DNA from: Chryseobacterium mulctrae
Lineage (GTDB): Bacteria > Bacteroidota > Bacteroidia > Flavobacteriales > Weeksellaceae
DNA: 64,000 nt
Assembly (NCBI RefSeq): GCF_006175945.1
Contig: NZ_VAJL01000001.1
Span: 868,001-932,000, forward strand
Direction of reading: 5' to 3'
In this document: piece by piece, positions 37,239 through 46,132 of the stretch
How the letters are laid out: every line of letters starts with the position of its first letter
Position numbering within the stretch: the first letter of the stretch is position 1
Made by a program: the position numbers and the translations under genes
The notes under the pieces: generated by a model
Databases searched by the model: none
What the model was told of the DNA's origin: nothing
What the model saw: the letters and a program-made list of their open reading frames with translations, nothing else

Positions 37239-37325
37239 GGAGAGTTGCCTGAGTGGCCGAAAGGACATGTTTGCTAAACATGCGTACTGGAAACGGTACC
37301 AAGGGTTCGAATCCCTTACTCTCCG
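37239..37325 (+). tRNA. tRNA-Ser (GCT)
   Basis: An 87-base class II tRNA: acceptor ggagagt/actctcc pairs fully, anticodon loop tttgctaaa gives GCT, and the long variable arm (gcgtactggaaacggtacc) is typical of serine. The T-loop ggttcgaatccc is intact. No CCA is encoded. Confidence 0.95.
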
Positions 37326-37338
37326 CACTTATTATTCT

Positions 37339-37413
37339 CGGGGCGTAGCGTAGTCCGGTCATCGCGCCTGGTTTGGGACCAGGAGGTCGCAGGTTCGAAT
37401 CCTGCCGCCCCGA
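37339..37413 (+). tRNA. tRNA-Pro (TGG), copy 1
   Basis: 75 bases with acceptor cggggcg/cgccccg, anticodon arm cctggtttgggaccagg giving TGG, and T-arm aggttcgaatcct. No CCA encoded. An identical copy lies at 43575. Confidence 0.95.
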
Positions 37414-37445
37414 CTGTTTTAATAGTTTTCTCAAAACTATTCAAT

Positions 37446-37519
37446 GGGTGCGTAGCTCAGCTGGATAGAGCATCTGCCTTCTAAGCAGACGGTCTCAGGT
37501 TCGAATCCTGACGCGCTCA
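37446..37519 (+). tRNA. tRNA-Arg (TCT), copy 1
   Basis: 74 bases: acceptor gggtgcg/cgcgctc (one G-T pair), anticodon arm tctgccttctaagcaga giving TCT, T-arm caggttcgaatcctg. Copy 2 at 43682 differs only in the T-stem region, by compensated changes. Confidence 0.95.
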
Positions 37520-37522
37520 CTT

Positions 37523-37553
37523 AAAACTCACAATTTCTATTGTGAGTTTTTTT
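37523..37553 (+). terminator. Terminator of the tRNA cluster
   Basis: The 12-bp stem aaaactcacaat/attgtgagtttt with a 4-base loop ttct and a T run directly follows tRNA-Arg. Confidence 0.88.
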
Positions 37554-37624
37554 GTTTTAATGAACTTACTATATTTTACCGCATAGTTTCTTCTAAAATC
37601 TTTCGACAAATATTCAAATGAATA

Positions 37625-37676
37625 AAGCATCCCGATTTAATCGGGACGGTCTTAGGTTTGAATCCTTTCGCGCTCA
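37625..37676 (+). pseudogene. tRNA-Arg-like 3' fragment
   Basis: Anticodon arm tcccg-atttaat-cggga, then ggtcttaggtttgaatcc and tttcgcgctca, match the 3' two-thirds of tRNA-Arg. The 5' acceptor strand and D-arm are not recognisable, so it cannot form a normal tRNA. The loop would place TTA at the anticodon. It is followed by an exact copy of the cluster terminator at 37680, so a tRNA plus terminator unit was duplicated and decayed, or was left by an integration event. Confidence 0.75.
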
Positions 37677-37679
37677 CAC

Positions 37680-37713
37680 AAAACTCACAATTTCTATTGT
37701 GAGTTTTTTTATT
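37680..37713 (+). terminator. Second copy of the tRNA terminator
   Basis: The same 12-bp stem and ttct loop as at 37523-37550 recurs, with a longer T run, directly after the tRNA-like fragment. Confidence 0.85.
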
Positions 37714-37829
37714 TTTTTGAACTTTTTATATTTTGCTAAATCATTTTTTTCTAAAATAATTCACCAAATATTATTTAGCAAATTATTGGAAAAATCCCCC
37801 CATTCTTTTTCAGCTGTAAAATTTCTCAT

Positions 37830-39032
37830 TTAATCTTCTACAAATTTTCTTCTTGCCGCTTTCATTCCAAAATAAAACATTGTTGTAATCGAAAGTCCTA
37901 AAAAGTAAAAAGACCACTTCCAAGAGAAGTCAAAATCGTGTAATTTACCAAAAATAGCTGGTCCGAAAGCTGCTATCAAATACCCTACAGATTGTGCCAT
38001 TCCTGAAATTTTAATTGCATTGGCACTGGATTTTGTTCGTAAAGAGAAAAATAAAATTGATAAACTAAATGAAAGACCATTTGATAAACCTAATAATACT
38101 GCGGTTACATAAATCCATTCTGATCTCAACCAGGCAAACATCAAAACACTGGTGAGCATCAATATAAAGATAAAAACGATCATCGCTTTTTGATCTTTCA
38201 TTTTATTTGCAATAATTGGCCCTACAAAAGTGATTGGAATCATCGAAATCTGTATGATAAATAAAATCCAACCCGGTTCGTTTCCCTGCATTCCATAATC
38301 GCCAAGAACAGCCGGCAGCCAAGAGATTAATGAATAATACACTAAAGACTGAAGTCCCATAAAAATACTGATATTCCAAGCCTGTTTAGATTTAAACATA
38401 TTAAAATCAGATTTAACAAGCGAAGTCCCAGTCTGTTGTACTCTAGATTTATTCAGCAACAATTCTACAGCTACGACAAACAATGCTAACAATGCAATTA
38501 CGAGCCAAATTCCTAAAGAACCACGCCATCCATATCCTGTCCATTCACCAAGACTCACACTGTATCCTGAAGCCAAAGCAGCAGTAAGATTCATAGAGAC
38601 TGCAAAAATACCGGTCATTAAACCTATCTGTTTCGGAAAATTATTTTTAATATAACCCGGCGTAATAACATTTCCGATACAAACTCCTAAGCCAATAAAT
38701 ACTGACCCAGTAAATAAAGTCCAGACCGAGCCAAATACTCGCATAAAAAGCCCGAAACTTAAAATAATCAATGCGTATAATAAAAATCGATTGATACTGA
38801 AACGGTGCGAAAATTTACTCACCAAAACCGAACAACTCGCAAACATCATGAGAGGAATTGACGTGAGCATACTGCTTTGCAAATTATTTAAATGAAGCGA
38901 ATTACTAATTTGATTCAGAACCGGACCTACAGAAGTAATGGGAGAACGCAAATTACTAGACACTAAAACCAAAACTAACACATTTATTATCAACAGGATG
39001 TAAGAAAAACCCTCTCTTATTTTATTTTTCAT
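37830..39032 (-). CDS. MFS transporter, CynX/NimT type
   Basis: A 400-residue membrane protein with 12 spans. LVLVSSNLRSPITSVGPVL (residues 21-39) is the start signature of the CynX/NimT-like MFS branch (cyanate, 2-nitroimidazole and related transporters). Central loop LLNKSRVQQTG separates the two six-span halves. It is the only gene, apart from the peptidase gene, between the two tRNA Pro-Arg copies. Substrate not readable. Confidence 0.88.
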   Translation of the reverse strand: MKNKIREGFSYILLIINVLVLVLVSSNLRSPITSVGPVLNQISNSLHLNNLQSSMLTSIPLMMFASCSVLVSKFSHRFSINRFLLYALIILSFGLFMRVFGSVWTLFTGSVFIGLGVCIGNVITPGYIKNNFPKQIGLMTGIFAVSMNLTAALASGYSVSLGEWTGYGWRGSLGIWLVIALLALFVVAVELLLNKSRVQQTGTSLVKSDFNMFKSKQAWNISIFMGLQSLVYYSLISWLPAVLGDYGMQGNEPGWILFIIQISMIPITFVGPIIANKMKDQKAMIVFIFILMLTSVLMFAWLRSEWIYVTAVLLGLSNGLSFSLSILFFSLRTKSSANAIKISGMAQSVGYLIAAFGPAIFGKLHDFDFSWKWSFYFLGLSITTMFYFGMKAARRKFVED

Positions 39033-39449
39033 GATGTTCTATAAAATTGATATTACAAAATTAGCTTGGTTATTTTATATAAATTTGCCATAATATCAAT
39101 CTGAAACGACATAATTTCTGCCGGAACTTTAGACGTTGATGAAATTTCCCAGGCTTAATTTTGTTTAGCTTGAAGACGATTGGGTACATTATAATGTATG
39201 CATAAATACAACCTTAAAAATGAAGCTTTAATCGGCTATATAAAGATAAATGGTTTGGAAGAGTTGAGATTTTTTTAAAGGAAATCAAAGCAAACACTTT
39301 TGTCATTACATGAGAGTACAGAGATATTTCCCATCTTTAGTTTAGATAAAAAGGTAAAGTGCAAAGCATAAAAATGAAAGGCATTTCGCCGGAAATAGAT
39401 TTACAAAAAGTGAAGAATTAAACAATTCGACAATTATTCATTCACAAAT

Positions 39450-39483
39450 AAAAAGACTAACAATAAAGATTGTGAGTCTTTTT
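39450..39483. terminator. Hairpin with flanking A and T runs
   Basis: Stem aaaaagact/agtcttttt continued by acaat/attgt around a four-base loop. No gene ends immediately upstream on either strand, so it may mark a lost gene. Confidence 0.7.
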
Positions 39484-39656
39484 ATTTTTATGAGCTAATA
39501 GTTGTTCTTCAGGATTAGCGAGGATATTAAATTGGGGGTTAATATAATTTTAATTAATTGAAAATTTCAGTGCATTTTTTGATCTTTATGTAGAACGTTG
39601 CAATGTGTTTTACTGCATCTAATTAAAAAGAAACTGTAAAATATCTTTAAAATATT

Positions 39657-39688
39657 AAAAATCCTCAAGCTTTCACATGAGGATTTTT
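39657..39688 (-). terminator. Terminator of the M60 peptidase gene
   Basis: An 11-bp stem aaaaatcctca/tgaggattttt with a ten-base loop lies 19 bases past the peptidase stop. Confidence 0.85.
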
Positions 39689-39707
39689 AATTCATATATA
39701 TAAAATA

Positions 39708-42700
39708 TTATTCTTTAATAATCTTGGATTGATATTTATTAGTTCCATCATTTATTGAAATAATATAAATTCCAGTTTTTAAATTCTGCATTTGATTATT
39801 AATTTCCTCATTAATACCTTTTAAAGATCCTTTTACAGAAATAAATAACTTACCTGTCATATCATACATTTCTGCTTTCAGGTTTTCTTTTGAATTTTTA
39901 ATATCAATAACTAATTTTTGTCCATTTTTTAGAGGATTTGGATAAATAATAATGTTGTTATTATTTACTTTAATATCATTAACACCTAACATATTTGTCG
40001 GATAAACCAGAATTTTTTGCCCGTCGTATCCCACAGCATAAACTTTTACAGCATTGGAAGGGAAATCAACATATGTATTTGCCAATGTAGTATCTCCTGT
40101 TCCTACAATAGAAACACTAATTAATTGGTTATTTGTATCATAAGTTTCAAATGCAACAGCATTACTCCACTGAGAATTATTTACCAATAAGAACTGACCT
40201 TGTGCATTGTTTATCAGTTGAACCCCAATCCCTGTAACACCAGAAACAGGAAGAAGATTTTTATAAGCATTCAAGCTGTTTGCCGAAAGATAATTAATCA
40301 CCGGAGATACCGGCTTTGTGTACCCCTTCATTAAGATATAAGCCTTAGTATCATCAATCATACTTTGTGTAATCGTAAGCTGATCGGTTGTATAATCTGA
40401 AAGTGTGGCATTAATAGGTTTTAAAAATCCTGTATTTGTGAAGAAATCAGTAAGATCTTCTTGTACCGCATCGCACGTATTCTTTACAAAATTCATAACC
40501 AACTGCCCCTGCGTGAGTTGTGATTCATCAGTAGTTCTCACTTTCTCAGCTACTATTGCCAACCAATGTGCATAATCTATTCCCGAAACAGGGGTTGTTG
40601 GAGATTGTATATCTTCATCTGACATATCCGAATCAAAAGCAAGGGTTGGAGCTCCTTTTGAAGCACCTGCTAATTGATAATATAATTCTAATTGCCAAAA
40701 CGGAACAAGGCTTCTAAAATACGCATCAGTTGGGTTCGCATAATTTGTTCCGAACTGATCCATAATATTATTCCCATTAATCTGTGTCTGAATAATAATT
40801 TCTCCAAATCTGTTCCCGGCAACTTTAGGAAAAGCTGTTTGATCTGCAATTTCACCTTCTAGCCTTGTAAACCGGTTAGTTCCTGTGGGTGAATACAAAT
40901 TGTAATATGCCCACAATGAATATAAATTATTTGTAATTTCTGTGGTTCCAATCCATTTCAAGCCTGGTCTTATCTGGTTTATATGTCCTAATTCATGAGT
41001 GACCCCCCAAAGGCTAAACCCAGTTGCCGAAGTCGAATTTGAAAGTCCCCAAGAAAGATCTAAATGAACGCCTAAACCTCCCGCAAACCAACCTCCTGAA
41101 GATTCAGTATAAACAAGTTGTCTGTTTTTAAAATTTTTATTGAACTTAAAAAAGCCCATCATTTCTCTTTCAGACTTTGCAATTACATCATACTTATCAA
41201 TTAAAGGTTGCGCTGTTGTAAAATGAAAATTACTTACAGCAAACTTATCAATTACAAGTTTTGTGTAATAACCTTCTATATCAATTTTTGGATAAACATT
41301 ATTGGTTAACATTTCTGCCCATTCTGTAGATGTTGTACCTTTTTTATACATACCATTTACAATACCTGCTGTGATATTTAACGATATAGGTACCGCATTT
41401 GCATCATCAGTATAATAAGCAATATATCCAAGTCCTGCATTCTTAATCTCAATAATGTTTAATCCATTTTTCAATTCATAATAATTTTGAGAAGAAGAAG
41501 ATCCTTCTGTAGCAAAATCTCTTATTTTTAAATAAGCTCTATTTATATTTGTAATATCTTTTGCAAAAATAATTGCTGTCGTGTTTGATTGAAATGCAAT
41601 TCCTGTAGGATTTTCAAATCCGTTATAATTTCCTATTTTATATTGACTGTTTATAGATTCAGTTGTTTTATAAGAACTAAATGTCTGAACTCTGTATTTC
41701 TTATTATAGGTATTATTTAACAAACATTGAGCTAATCCTTTTATGAATGGTGAGGTAATAGCATTAATATCCTGCTGAGTAACAGAAGGCTTTAGTGTAC
41801 TAAAAATACTATCATTAAATAAATTAGAATACAGCGAAGAATTAAAACCATTTGGATTTGTTCGAAAAAACTCCATTTCAGCACAGCTTGCAAAATTATT
41901 TTTGCCATCTAAAACCTCAATTTTAACATTTAATGGAGTAATTGTGGAAGGAAAAATCACCGTTTTACTTGTGCCTGTTTGTGCGAAATTTTGTGTTAAA
42001 AGATCAATATAAGTGGGATTGGAAACAGTATTGTAACTTATTTTCACATTTCCAAAAAAACCATTTTCACCATTCTGTCTTGGCGTATATTTTAGATAAT
42101 TCATTGCCGTTTGTCCATTAAATCTATAAGTCAAAGAAATAGGAAAGCTGGCTGCTGTTCCATTCCAATTGGAATGATAAATTGTGCTAACATCACCATC
42201 AAAAGACAACTGAATGTTTGCACCCGGCTGGAAACTTGAAGCAACTGATCCTGTAACCAAGGGTAATACTTGAATATCTGTATAAGCTGCAAACTCACTG
42301 GTTGCAAGTGTACATTCTGTTTGTACAGGATCCATTTGTTCTGAAGAATAAAATTCCATTTCTGCACAGGTTGAATAATTATTCTGAGCACTCAAAACAT
42401 CTACTCTTATAACGGCAGGATTAATAATTGCTGTAGGCAAATCTATGGTTTTAGCCGTATTATTAGCCGCCCAAGAAATAACTCCGGTTGCTGTAGTAAA
42501 AACTGTAGGGCTTGATTGTGTAGAATATGAAATCTTTACACTTGTCCAAATTCCGAGAGTACCAGAAAGCCTTGGCTTATATATCAATTTATTTATACTT
42601 TTTACTCGATTGGAAAAATTGAAATTTAATTGATCTGGAATTGCAGTACTTAAATTATATCCGGAATGATAAAGTGTATTGACATTATTATCATTACACA

Positions 42701-42827
42701 TTACTGCATCCATTTCTGATTGCGCTGGTTGTAACGATCTCACATAAATTACAGGCATTTTATATTGCTGAGCAAAAGCCGTCTGTAAGAAGAAAAGAAA
42801 TAAAATAATAAAAAAATTGTTTTTCAT
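39708..42827 (-). CDS. Secreted M60-family zinc peptidase with T9SS sorting tail
   Basis: A 1,039-residue exported protein. Signal peptide at 1-19 (ending FAQ). Two discoidin-like (F5/8-type) carbohydrate-binding units occupy about 25-165 and 180-325 (each with an xxMxFxx-type edge strand such as CAEMEFYSS). The M60-like gluzincin domain spans about 350-800 with zinc motif THELGHINQ (about 608). The last 80 residues (IIYPNPLKNGQ to YQSKIIKE) form a type IX secretion C-terminal domain, so the protein is delivered to the cell surface or medium. M60 (enhancin-type) enzymes cut mucin-like glycoproteins, and the attached lectin-like units fit that. Transcribed alone. Confidence 0.93.
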   Translation of the reverse strand: MKNNFFIILFLFFLQTAFAQQYKMPVIYVRSLQPAQSEMDAVMCNDNNVNTLYHSGYNLSTAIPDQLNFNFSNRVKSINKLIYKPRLSGTLGIWTSVKISYSTQSSPTVFTTATGVISWAANNTAKTIDLPTAIINPAVIRVDVLSAQNNYSTCAEMEFYSSEQMDPVQTECTLATSEFAAYTDIQVLPLVTGSVASSFQPGANIQLSFDGDVSTIYHSNWNGTAASFPISLTYRFNGQTAMNYLKYTPRQNGENGFFGNVKISYNTVSNPTYIDLLTQNFAQTGTSKTVIFPSTITPLNVKIEVLDGKNNFASCAEMEFFRTNPNGFNSSLYSNLFNDSIFSTLKPSVTQQDINAITSPFIKGLAQCLLNNTYNKKYRVQTFSSYKTTESINSQYKIGNYNGFENPTGIAFQSNTTAIIFAKDITNINRAYLKIRDFATEGSSSSQNYYELKNGLNIIEIKNAGLGYIAYYTDDANAVPISLNITAGIVNGMYKKGTTSTEWAEMLTNNVYPKIDIEGYYTKLVIDKFAVSNFHFTTAQPLIDKYDVIAKSEREMMGFFKFNKNFKNRQLVYTESSGGWFAGGLGVHLDLSWGLSNSTSATGFSLWGVTHELGHINQIRPGLKWIGTTEITNNLYSLWAYYNLYSPTGTNRFTRLEGEIADQTAFPKVAGNRFGEIIIQTQINGNNIMDQFGTNYANPTDAYFRSLVPFWQLELYYQLAGASKGAPTLAFDSDMSDEDIQSPTTPVSGIDYAHWLAIVAEKVRTTDESQLTQGQLVMNFVKNTCDAVQEDLTDFFTNTGFLKPINATLSDYTTDQLTITQSMIDDTKAYILMKGYTKPVSPVINYLSANSLNAYKNLLPVSGVTGIGVQLINNAQGQFLLVNNSQWSNAVAFETYDTNNQLISVSIVGTGDTTLANTYVDFPSNAVKVYAVGYDGQKILVYPTNMLGVNDIKVNNNNIIIYPNPLKNGQKLVIDIKNSKENLKAEMYDMTGKLFISVKGSLKGINEEINNQMQNLKTGIYIISINDGTNKYQSKIIKE

Positions 42828-43574
42828 CTTGTGTTAAATTTTTGATTATCAATAATTGAAAGATAAATATATTAATTCTTTATATAAGTTTTTCAACAAA
42901 GTAATCTTTCTCTTAAAAAAAATATAACATACACATTATCAATTTATTATTTTTAATTAAAATAATTTAGTTTAAAAAGAAAATAATTATTAGGATCAAA
43001 ATCGAAGATATTTTTTTTAATATTTCACAAGAAAACAAAACATTTATTATAAATTATATATTCTAAATAGAAGAAAAGATATTAATTTTTTGAAATAGTT
43101 CGGACCTGCTTTCTGTCATTTTTATATTAGCAGATGTCATGTTTTATTATATAATTAAAGTCTGTAGTTTTTGCGTTAATCAATTGACAATCTCTGCAAT
43201 CGTATATAAAGAAGGTTATAAAAACGTGCAAGCTTACACAAGCAGCTTCAAATCGATCATTCAGCACAATTCGAGTAATTTTCTAAAGACAATTTGATAT
43301 ATCTTAAAATACTGTACTACATAAAAAAGATAATTTAACTTTCCCAACTTTTAATTATAATCACTAACACTATATTATCAAAGTGAAATTATAAAATTCT
43401 TTTAATTTTTTAATTTCAGATAAATCCATGATTATTAACATCATAATGATAGCAAAAAAATAAAATTCTAATAGTCACGAAAAATTATTGCAAATTTTAT
43501 TTTGAATTACAAAAAAATATTCTATCTTTGCACCCACAAAAAACAAGGTAATTCTTGTTAAGATGACCTTTAAT
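42828..43574. other. 750-bp AT-rich intergenic region
   Basis: No supported gene on either strand. The left part is the peptidase leader; the right end holds the tRNA promoter box at 43523-43530. The composition is extremely AT-rich throughout. Confidence 0.5.
43523..43530 (+). promoter_or_regulatory. -7 box (TATCTTTG) of the second tRNA pair
   Basis: TATCTTTG, 44 bases before the second tRNA-Pro, fits TAnnTTTG; the spacing to the tRNA equals that of copy 1. Confidence 0.6.
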
Positions 43575-43649
43575 CGGGGCGTAGCGTAGTCCGGTCATCG
43601 CGCCTGGTTTGGGACCAGGAGGTCGCAGGTTCGAATCCTGCCGCCCCGA
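43575..43649 (+). tRNA. tRNA-Pro (TGG), copy 2
   Basis: Identical in all 75 bases to the copy at 37339, including acceptor, anticodon TGG and T-arm. The spacer to the following tRNA-Arg is also nearly identical to the first cluster, so the pair was duplicated as a block. Confidence 0.95.
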
Positions 43650-43681
43650 CTGTTTTAATAGTTTTCTCAAAATTATTTAAT

Positions 43682-43755
43682 GGGTGCGTAGCTCAGCTGG
43701 ATAGAGCATCTGCCTTCTAAGCAGACGGTCAAAGGTTCGAATCCTTTCGCGCTCA
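43682..43755 (+). tRNA. tRNA-Arg (TCT), copy 2
   Basis: Same acceptor, D-arm and anticodon TCT as copy 1. The T-stem differs by changed but still paired bases (aaagg...cctttc instead of cagg...cctg), matching the 37.65 kb fragment's T-stem end better than copy 1. Its 3' end is the left border of the recombinase/defence island. Confidence 0.95.
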
Positions 43756-44180
43756 CTTAATGACACCATTAGGACAATTTAGGCCAAATGGTGTCATTTT
43801 ATTTATAAATACTTGTTATTCAGTCTATTTAGAGTATTTTTCACCCTTTTACCTTATTTTTTAAAGCAAAAATTTTTTCTTAAAAAACCAATATTTTATC
43901 TTTTTAAGACGATTTTTCGATTAAAGCTCCATATTATTGCTACGAACCTGACAGGATTCGAACTTTTTCAAAAATATTAAATAACTGAAAATCAAATAAA
44001 TACCAAAATCATTTTTTTTCTGTGGAGCAAAAAGTTCGAAAAGACAAGCCCATCACGTTATCTATACAGGATTTCGAACACTTCAAATGCCATATAAAAT
44101 ATTGTTTTTCAGCGTTTTATATAAATACAATTTAAAATATCAGCTTTACTCTGAAAAATCAAAAACTAATCAATCAATTT
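43756..44180. other. 425-bp spacer at the island's left border
   Basis: Begins with a strong terminator (43759-43798) right behind the tRNA-Arg, followed by AT-rich DNA with no gene. The spacer between tRNA end and integrase is the usual place of an attachment site. Confidence 0.5.
43759..43798 (+). terminator. Terminator after tRNA-Arg copy 2
   Basis: A perfect 12-bp stem (aatgacaccatt/aatggtgtcatt) with a 16-base loop and a T-rich tail. It differs in sequence from the terminators after copy 1, so the downstream flank is of separate origin. Confidence 0.82.
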
Positions 44181-45758
44181 TTAGATATTTTTTAAGTTTT
44201 GTTCATACCCTAAAAAATATAATTCTTTAAAAAATTCAACTATTGCTTGCTCTGTCTGCTGACCATGGATTTCTTTTATTTTCGAAGCTGAAGCAGTTAA
44301 TCCAAATATAGTCTTAACACTTTCTGATAGCATTTTTCCAATATTCCCTTCTATTACTTTTACTTTCTCCGGAAAAAACAACCTGATAATTCTCTGTTTG
44401 GTTATAGTATCTGAATTTTCATAAAACTCCCCTAAGTGGTTAATTATGTAATCAGTTCCCTTTTCTGTATGTTTTTCAGCCACTATTTTTAAAGCCTGCT
44501 GTCTCAACTTATCAGTATTATCTTTTAAAGATTCCTGACAACGACTTCTTATTAGTATATAATCATCATAGTCAATATTCCCATTTGAAAATAGCTTTTG
44601 TGCATTGAATCCCCTATCAATCAATTTTTCCATTTCTTTCTTTATCTCCTCTTTTTTCTGAATATAATCATGATGTTCTTCACCGTAAATTTCCTTTGAG
44701 ATACTATTGGCAAGTTCTAAAAATGGTTCTACCACTCTATTGTTCTTAAGAAATGAGAGAAAACTTAAATTGATAAGGTCGGCTCTTACCCGGTATGAAC
44801 AGAGTCCCACACAGTGATAATAATAATATTTTTTAGTATGTCCCTGCGATCCACTTCCTGTAAGCGTATTTCCACAATTAGGACATTGTAGGACTCCTCT
44901 AAAAATTAAATTTTCATTGACTATCCTTTTTGAAGTTAGTTTCTTAGAATGGTTTAAATCTGCGCCTTTTATTATTCTTTGAACCTGATCAAATAAAACG
45001 ACAGGTATAAGACGCTCATGAGCACCCTCAACAATTCTTTCAGCTTTATCTTCGAATGCCGGAATTTTTATTTTACCACAATAAATAGGATTTCTTACCA
45101 GCCGGTAAAATGCACTTCTACTGCAATGAAGCCCATTTGATAACGCATCCTTGTATATTTCAGTTAAACAATATTTACTTTGTCTCACTATAGCTGTAAA
45201 AGCCTCACGGATAATATATGCTTCCGGTTCGTAGAGGGCTATATATTTTTTTCCATCAGATGTTATTTTATTTCTATATCCTAGAGGAGCTTTGTTAATC
45301 CATCTTCCTTCCAGTCTTGCTTTTTGCATTCCCAAACGTACATTACGGCTTCTTTTATCGTTTTCTACTTCAGAAGTAGCCCAGTACATTGCCAACATAA
45401 TTTTGCTTTCCGGAATTGAGAAGTCTATCTGCTGTTCAATTGCCTGAATAGAAACTTTCATATTCTGCAATCTTTCTAACATCTTGTAAGCGTCCATAAT
45501 ATTGCGGCTGAATCGATCCCAATAAGTAAAGAGAATAAGTGAAGATTGATTTTTAATGAGCTTAAGTTCAGCGAACAATTTGTTCCATTCTGGCCGGTTA
45601 AATGTTTTCGCAGAATAGTCTTCGAAAATAGTTTTGGTAACAATGAGATTGTGATCTTTACAATAGTGCACAAGTCGATCCAGCTGGCTGCGTTGGGAAT
45701 ATCCTTTTACAGCCTGTTCATCAGTACTGACTCGTATGTACAGATAAACGGCTTGCAT
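44181..45758 (-). CDS. Large serine recombinase (integrase)
   Basis: A 525-residue site-specific recombinase. The resolvase domain starts YIRVSTDEQ with nucleophile Ser at residue 11, followed by DRFSRN (about 78) and the long E-helix (SEVENDKRSRNVRLGMQKA). A recombinase domain (residues about 155-260) and a zinc ribbon (CPNCGNTL ... HCVGLCSYR, about 300-330) are followed by a coiled-coil region. Such enzymes insert and excise elements without host factors. The gene sits at the edge of the right island, next to a tRNA gene, and transcribes toward it. It is the probable mover of the island. Confidence 0.92.
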   Translation of the reverse strand: MQAVYLYIRVSTDEQAVKGYSQRSQLDRLVHYCKDHNLIVTKTIFEDYSAKTFNRPEWNKLFAELKLIKNQSSLILFTYWDRFSRNIMDAYKMLERLQNMKVSIQAIEQQIDFSIPESKIMLAMYWATSEVENDKRSRNVRLGMQKARLEGRWINKAPLGYRNKITSDGKKYIALYEPEAYIIREAFTAIVRQSKYCLTEIYKDALSNGLHCSRSAFYRLVRNPIYCGKIKIPAFEDKAERIVEGAHERLIPVVLFDQVQRIIKGADLNHSKKLTSKRIVNENLIFRGVLQCPNCGNTLTGSGSQGHTKKYYYYHCVGLCSYRVRADLINLSFLSFLKNNRVVEPFLELANSISKEIYGEEHHDYIQKKEEIKKEMEKLIDRGFNAQKLFSNGNIDYDDYILIRSRCQESLKDNTDKLRQQALKIVAEKHTEKGTDYIINHLGEFYENSDTITKQRIIRLFFPEKVKVIEGNIGKMLSESVKTIFGLTASASKIKEIHGQQTEQAIVEFFKELYFLGYEQNLKNI

Positions 45759-46132
45759 GGCGTGGTATTAATTAAAGTCCTTTAGTTAGAACTCCTATAT
45801 ATTTAAACGAAAAATAGAACAAATTATTTGACGAGTTTACATACATATTTTAACAAAAAATATTTATGCTTCGGTCATATTCTGTTCTACTAGATAATAG
45901 CATGATTTATATTTATTGTAGAATCATGGCAGTAATTTGAAAATGATTAAATAGTGGAATTTTATACTATTCTGAAAAGAATGGTTCGAATCTGTGTAGA
46001 GATTACCATCTAATGCAATTAAACATTATTAATCAATGACTTAGTAAAAAAAATTATCTACCACGAATTTGCCACAACTCCTTATATTGGTTAAAACATA
46101 CAAAATCTTAACAAACTAAAATTAATGAGTCA
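45759..46132. other. 374-bp spacer between recombinase and jetD
   Basis: No supported gene or strong hairpin. The DNA is AT-rich, and the recombinase gene's promoter must lie in it. Confidence 0.45.

Larger units (their letters stand above)
39033..39707. other. 675-bp gene-free stretch with two terminators
   Basis: No ORF with coherent protein character is seen; a few short open frames such as one ending ISPEIDLQKVKN near 39420 could be a gene tail. Two strong hairpins lie at 39450-39483 and 39657-39688, described separately. Confidence 0.5.

Noticed and set aside
37159..37434. 91-residue minus-strand ORF over the tRNA cluster
   Set aside because: It lies across the tRNA-Ser and tRNA-Pro genes on the other strand; its protein-like words are products of tRNA sequence.
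43575..43755. Second tRNA pair as an attachment-site copy of the recombinase
   Set aside because: The block includes whole tRNAs and a spacer, unlike an att duplication; serine integrases also rarely use tRNA ends. Kept only as a border marker.
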